DNA from: an uncultured Porphyromonas sp.
GTDB taxonomy: Bacteria > Bacteroidota > Bacteroidia > Bacteroidales > Porphyromonadaceae
Length of the DNA: 8,159 bases
Assembly: GCA_900554935.1 (NCBI GenBank)
Contig: USJF01000052.1
Location: 1 to 8,159 of the forward strand
Direction of reading: 5' to 3'
The notes below the pieces were generated by a model that worked only from the letters and a program-made list of their open reading frames with translations, was not told the DNA's origin and did not search any database. Positions 6,099 through 8,159 of this stretch are shown here, one piece after another; within the stretch, counting starts at the first letter, position 1; every line of letters begins with the position of its first letter. The position numbers and the translations under genes are program-made.

Positions 6099-7601
6099 CT
6101 ATTCTTTTATTGGTAATGTAATAATAAACTTTGTCCCTTTGCCTAGCTCGCTCTCTACAGCTATCTTCCCATGGTGTAGGGAGATGATATGCTGGACATA
6201 AGCAAGTCCTAGGCCGTATCCTTTGACATCGTGCCGATTGCCGGTTGGTACACGGTAGAAGCGGTCGAATATCTTCTTGGCATGTTCTTTCTTCATCCCA
6301 ATGCCATTGTCCTGAATGTAAATAGTAACGTTTTTGGCATCGCTACTGGTACCGACGGTAAGGTGTGGTGGCCGCTCAATACTCCGGTATTTTATGGCAT
6401 TATCTAGGAGGTTGAAGATGATATTGGTAAGGTGCATCTCATCTCCCTCTACAGTGGCTTGCTCCGCCCCTAGATCCATATCGATCTCTCCTTCGTAGCT
6501 CTCTACCTTGAGGCTGAAGATATTGGTGACGTTGAGAAGTAGCTCCTCCATATCTATCGACTTGAGCTTCAGCTTTACTTTGTCTCGGTCGAAGAAGGAC
6601 ATCTGTAGCACCTTATCGATCAGTAGCTCTAGTCGCTGGCTCTCTGCCATGATACTGGATATCCACTTCTCACGGCGCTCAGAGGAGGCTTCCATCTGGT
6701 CTGAGGCAAGCATCTGGCTCGCTACCATAATGGTGCTAACGGGGGTCTTTAGCTCGTGGGTCATATTATTGACGAAGTCCTTGCGGAGCTCTTCGAGTTT
6801 CTTTTGCCGCACCAGTGAGACAATGGTAATGGTGAAAACCACAAAGAGGAGCAGGGTAAATGCCGCGGAGGGGATGATGAATTCGAATGAACTAGAGATG
6901 AGCTGTTGCTTCCCTGGGATATAGAGCTTCACAAAGTACAAGTGCGAAGGATTGTCGTTGGGGAAGAGTACTTGTGTGTAGGTGGCATCGGCATCGCTAG
7001 GGGGTATCCTGCCACTACTGTAGTAGGCTCTATGGTTATTATCGACGAGTTCGTAAATGTAGGGCAGTGTGATGCCATTATTGGTGAGGTAATAACTGAG
7101 CAGTAGGTCGAGGTCTCGCTCGGATATGCGCTCGTAGATGGGGGCCGGATTATTGTCGCGCACCGACTCTATGGCGAGCTGAATCACCATCTCCCTTACT
7201 TCGCTATACCGCTCCGTAAAGGCCTTCATCAATTCTCTGGAGGCTTCCTGAATCCTATCGGGGCTCTGCTTACGGGCAATCCGAAGGGGGTCCTGTGGCA
7301 ATTGGTCTAAGCCGAAGCGTAGGCTATCGACTTGCAATTGCTTGCTCTTGTCTTTAAGATTATTCTCTAGCGAAAGAAGGCTAGAGGAGGTGGAGAAGCC
7401 AAGGCGGTCGGAGACTAGTCGCGAAATCTCATCGCGCTCTACGTCCTGACTTACCGAAGAGAGCGCCTGACGTACACGACTATCAAACTGCTCATTTCGG
7501 AATCGATAGACCACATCGACATAATTGAGCTGCATCAGTAGCAACCCAATCAGGGCTAATGCCATAGCCACAACAATTAACCAAAGCGTCCACTTCTTCA
7601 T
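6099..7601 (-). CDS. rprX: Membrane sensor histidine kinase, RprX-like
   Basis: Inner-membrane kinase of 500 residues, cognate to the adjacent regulator. Transmembrane segment 1 covers about 5-26. A periplasmic sensor region of about 210 residues (about 30-238) is rich in charged helices and matches no sensor fold I recognise. Transmembrane segment 2 (about 241-264) leads directly into the dimerisation helix with no recognisable HAMP domain. The phosphoacceptor is His282 in NNMTHELKTPVST. The ATP-binding domain has Asn401 in FNLLDNAIKY (N box), DNGIGM (431-436, G1), FDRFYR (445-450, F box) and GYGLGL (461-466, G2). All residues needed for autophosphorylation and transfer are present. The start at 7601 gives MKK directly before the first membrane helix, which fits. 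It is first of the two-gene unit. No convincing promoter box was found upstream; a 15-bp palindrome lies 54 bp before the start. Confidence 0.92.
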   Translation of the reverse strand: MKKWTLWLIVVAMALALIGLLLMQLNYVDVVYRFRNEQFDSRVRQALSSVSQDVERDEISRLVSDRLGFSTSSSLLSLENNLKDKSKQLQVDSLRFGLDQLPQDPLRIARKQSPDRIQEASRELMKAFTERYSEVREMVIQLAIESVRDNNPAPIYERISERDLDLLLSYYLTNNGITLPYIYELVDNNHRAYYSSGRIPPSDADATYTQVLFPNDNPSHLYFVKLYIPGKQQLISSSFEFIIPSAAFTLLLFVVFTITIVSLVRQKKLEELRKDFVNNMTHELKTPVSTIMVASQMLASDQMEASSERREKWISSIMAESQRLELLIDKVLQMSFFDRDKVKLKLKSIDMEELLLNVTNIFSLKVESYEGEIDMDLGAEQATVEGDEMHLTNIIFNLLDNAIKYRSIERPPHLTVGTSSDAKNVTIYIQDNGIGMKKEHAKKIFDRFYRVPTGNRHDVKGYGLGLAYVQHIISLHHGKIAVESELGKGTKFIITLPIKE

Positions 7602-7655
7602 AACGTGAGCAAGGTACGCATTATTCTCTTTGTATTAACAAAAAGAACGTTAAAT

Positions 7656-7670
7656 ATTTGAGCCTCAAAT
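7656..7670. promoter_or_regulatory. 15-bp perfect palindrome upstream of the sensor kinase, possible operator
   Basis: ATTTGAG (7656-7662) and CTCAAAT (7664-7670) are perfect inverted arms around a single C. It lies 54 bp before the kinase start codon in an A/T-rich leader. A dimeric regulator could bind it. The same half-site ATTTGA appears in the palindrome at 8041-8059. Operator function is inferred from position and symmetry only. Confidence 0.35.
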
Positions 7671-7731
7671 GTTAATTAAAATAGCGATCTCAGATGATAA
7701 CCCATTGGGACTATAGCTGTTGCGACACTCT

Positions 7732-7756
7732 AGAGCCCTCAATTCCGCAAGGCTCT
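7732..7756. repeat. Weak hairpin
   Basis: AGAGCC (7732-7737) and GGCTCT (7751-7756) form a 6-bp stem with a 13-nt loop, followed rightward by TTTAA. There is no rightward gene before it, so a terminator role is doubtful. Confidence 0.25.
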
Positions 7757-7822
7757 TTAAGGGAAACGATCAGAAGTGCCAAAACAAACAGTTTCACCTA
7801 GCTCGAACCCAAAGTATAGGCG

Positions 7823-7922
7823 AGTTTGTAACCAAGTAATCATTGAGTTTGTAACTCAGCCAACGTGGAGTTTCGAACTCACTGATCGCTCAGTTACAAA
7901 CTCAATTTTCAGCTTTATAGCC
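7823..7922. repeat. Right copy of the four-unit, 23-bp-periodic palindromic array
   Basis: Units start at 7823 (AGTTTGTAACC), 7846 (AGTTTGTAACT), 7869 (AGTTTCGAACT) and 7892 (AGTTACAAACT), exactly 23 bp apart, and TTATAGCC follows at 7915-7922, again one 23-bp step on. The plan and phase are those of the array at 2530-2629, but the unit order and orientations differ and the 12-bp spacers are mostly unrelated. Just before the first unit, TATAGGCG here resembles ATAGCG in the left copy. A degenerate fifth unit may lie one step earlier, at 7800 (AGCTCGAACCC), but the match is poor. The array is 222 bp upstream of the kinase start codon. Confidence 0.85.
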
Positions 7923-8040
7923 CTATGATTTATATCCGATTGTAAACCTCCATTAGACAGGAAGGCCTAAAACGCTCAGAGCCCATCTGCATTAACTAGC
8001 ATTATGTATATTGAGAATGTTGCACGAAGTGCCATTATCG

Positions 8041-8059
8041 CACATTTGAGTCAAATGTG
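8041..8059. promoter_or_regulatory. 19-bp perfect palindrome, possible operator
   Basis: CACATTTGA (8041-8049) and TCAAATGTG (8051-8059) are perfect 9-bp arms around a single G. It lies about 25 bp upstream of a candidate rightward -7 box region and could act on a gene starting beyond the edge. As RNA it would also form a stem, but only by sharing bases in a very tight loop, so a DNA-binding site is the more natural reading. Confidence 0.4.
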
Positions 8060-8075
8060 TCTTGTCTTAGAAAAA

Positions 8076-8110
8076 GTTGACTCATAGATAGAATTTTATG
8101 AGTAAGTTTG
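8076..8110 (+). promoter_or_regulatory. Possible rightward Bacteroidota-type promoter
   Basis: TAAGTTTG (8103-8110) fits the -7 consensus TAnnTTTG. GTTG (8076-8079) is a one-mismatch -33 box at 23 bp, longer than the usual 19-21. It would start an RNA near 8117 running off the right edge, with an ATG at 8139. The -7 box overlaps AGTTTGTAATG (8105-8115), a 9/11 match to the array unit, so its meaning is ambiguous. Confidence 0.25.
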
Positions 8111-8159
8111 TAATGCAAAGTTACTACAAAAAAGTGAAATGCGGAAAGATATAGTGATA

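Larger units (their letters stand above)
7602..8159. other. 558-bp non-coding region upstream of the sensor kinase, to the right edge
   Basis: It holds, in order, the kinase leader with a 15-bp palindrome (7656-7670), a weak hairpin (7732-7756), the second four-unit array (7823-7922), a stretch of about 100 bp with nothing recognised, a 19-bp palindrome (8041-8059), an inverted repeat TGAGTCAA/TTGACTCA (8047-8054 and 8077-8084), and a possible rightward promoter (8076-8110). An ATG at 8139 opens seven codons, MRKDIVI, to the edge. This could be the start of a rightward gene but is far too short to call. I see no tRNA or other RNA gene. Confidence 0.6.

Noticed and set aside
7609..7642. Promoter of the sensor kinase (TTTG, 22 bp, TACCTTGC on the minus strand)
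   Set aside because: The -7 box lies only 7 bp from the start codon, which would make a nearly leaderless mRNA, and it lacks one T of the consensus.
144..8033. Shared 12-mer GCACGAAGTGCC at the two ends of the window (144-155 on the minus strand, 8022-8033 on the plus strand) as element ends
   Set aside because: A few shared 12-mers are expected by chance in 8 kb, the word is nearly self-complementary, and the flanking sequences do not match.
8116..8123. Leftward -7 box TAACTTTG
   Set aside because: A perfect -7 match on the minus strand, but no TTTG-like box at the right distance and no leftward gene for about 500 bp.

Overview
The window reads as chromosomal DNA of a Bacteroidota bacterium, most likely a Porphyromonas or a close relative. 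The reasons are a family S46 dipeptidyl peptidase of the DPP7 type, a RprX/RprY-like two-component pair, a small secreted protein with Gln right after the predicted signal-peptide cleavage site, and a promoter of the Bacteroidota form (TAnnTTTG about 19 bp from a TTTG-like box). The genus is an inference; no rRNA gene or other marker is present.

All five complete genes lie on the minus strand and read right to left. In order of transcription they are: a membrane sensor histidine kinase (7601-6099); its OmpR-family response regulator 5 nt downstream (6093-5350); a 69-bp gap with a 9-bp-stem hairpin resembling a terminator; a small exported protein (5280-4588) followed 9 nt later by an ABC-F ATPase (4578-2695); a 305-bp gap; and the exported dipeptidyl peptidase (2389-287) with a recognisable promoter of its own. 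At the left edge, beyond two consecutive hairpins, is the end of a minus-strand frame (127-1) matching the second half of an excisionase-like helix-turn-helix domain. It may be a truncated gene or a mobile-element remnant.

The genes make ordinary sense: envelope sensing and transcription control (kinase plus regulator), a periplasmic protein of unknown role, a translation-associated ABC-F ATPase, and a periplasmic exopeptidase for peptide nutrition in an asaccharolytic lifestyle. Nothing in the sequence shows that the regulator controls the other genes.

The unusual part is non-coding. Two intergenic regions about 5.3 kb apart (2530-2629 and 7823-7922) hold the same structured element: four 11-bp units of the form AGTT-nnn-AACT (centre TGT, ACA or TCG) whose starts are exactly 23 bp apart, followed one further 23-bp step on by TTATAGCC. 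The 12-bp spacers differ between and within copies while the units are kept. Both copies sit 5' of a leftward gene (the peptidase and the kinase). I know of no named element with this layout. It could be a multi-site protein-binding array or a dispersed intergenic repeat family. The 558-bp region at the right end holds the second array, two perfect palindromes sharing ATTTGA half-sites, and a possible rightward promoter close to the edge.
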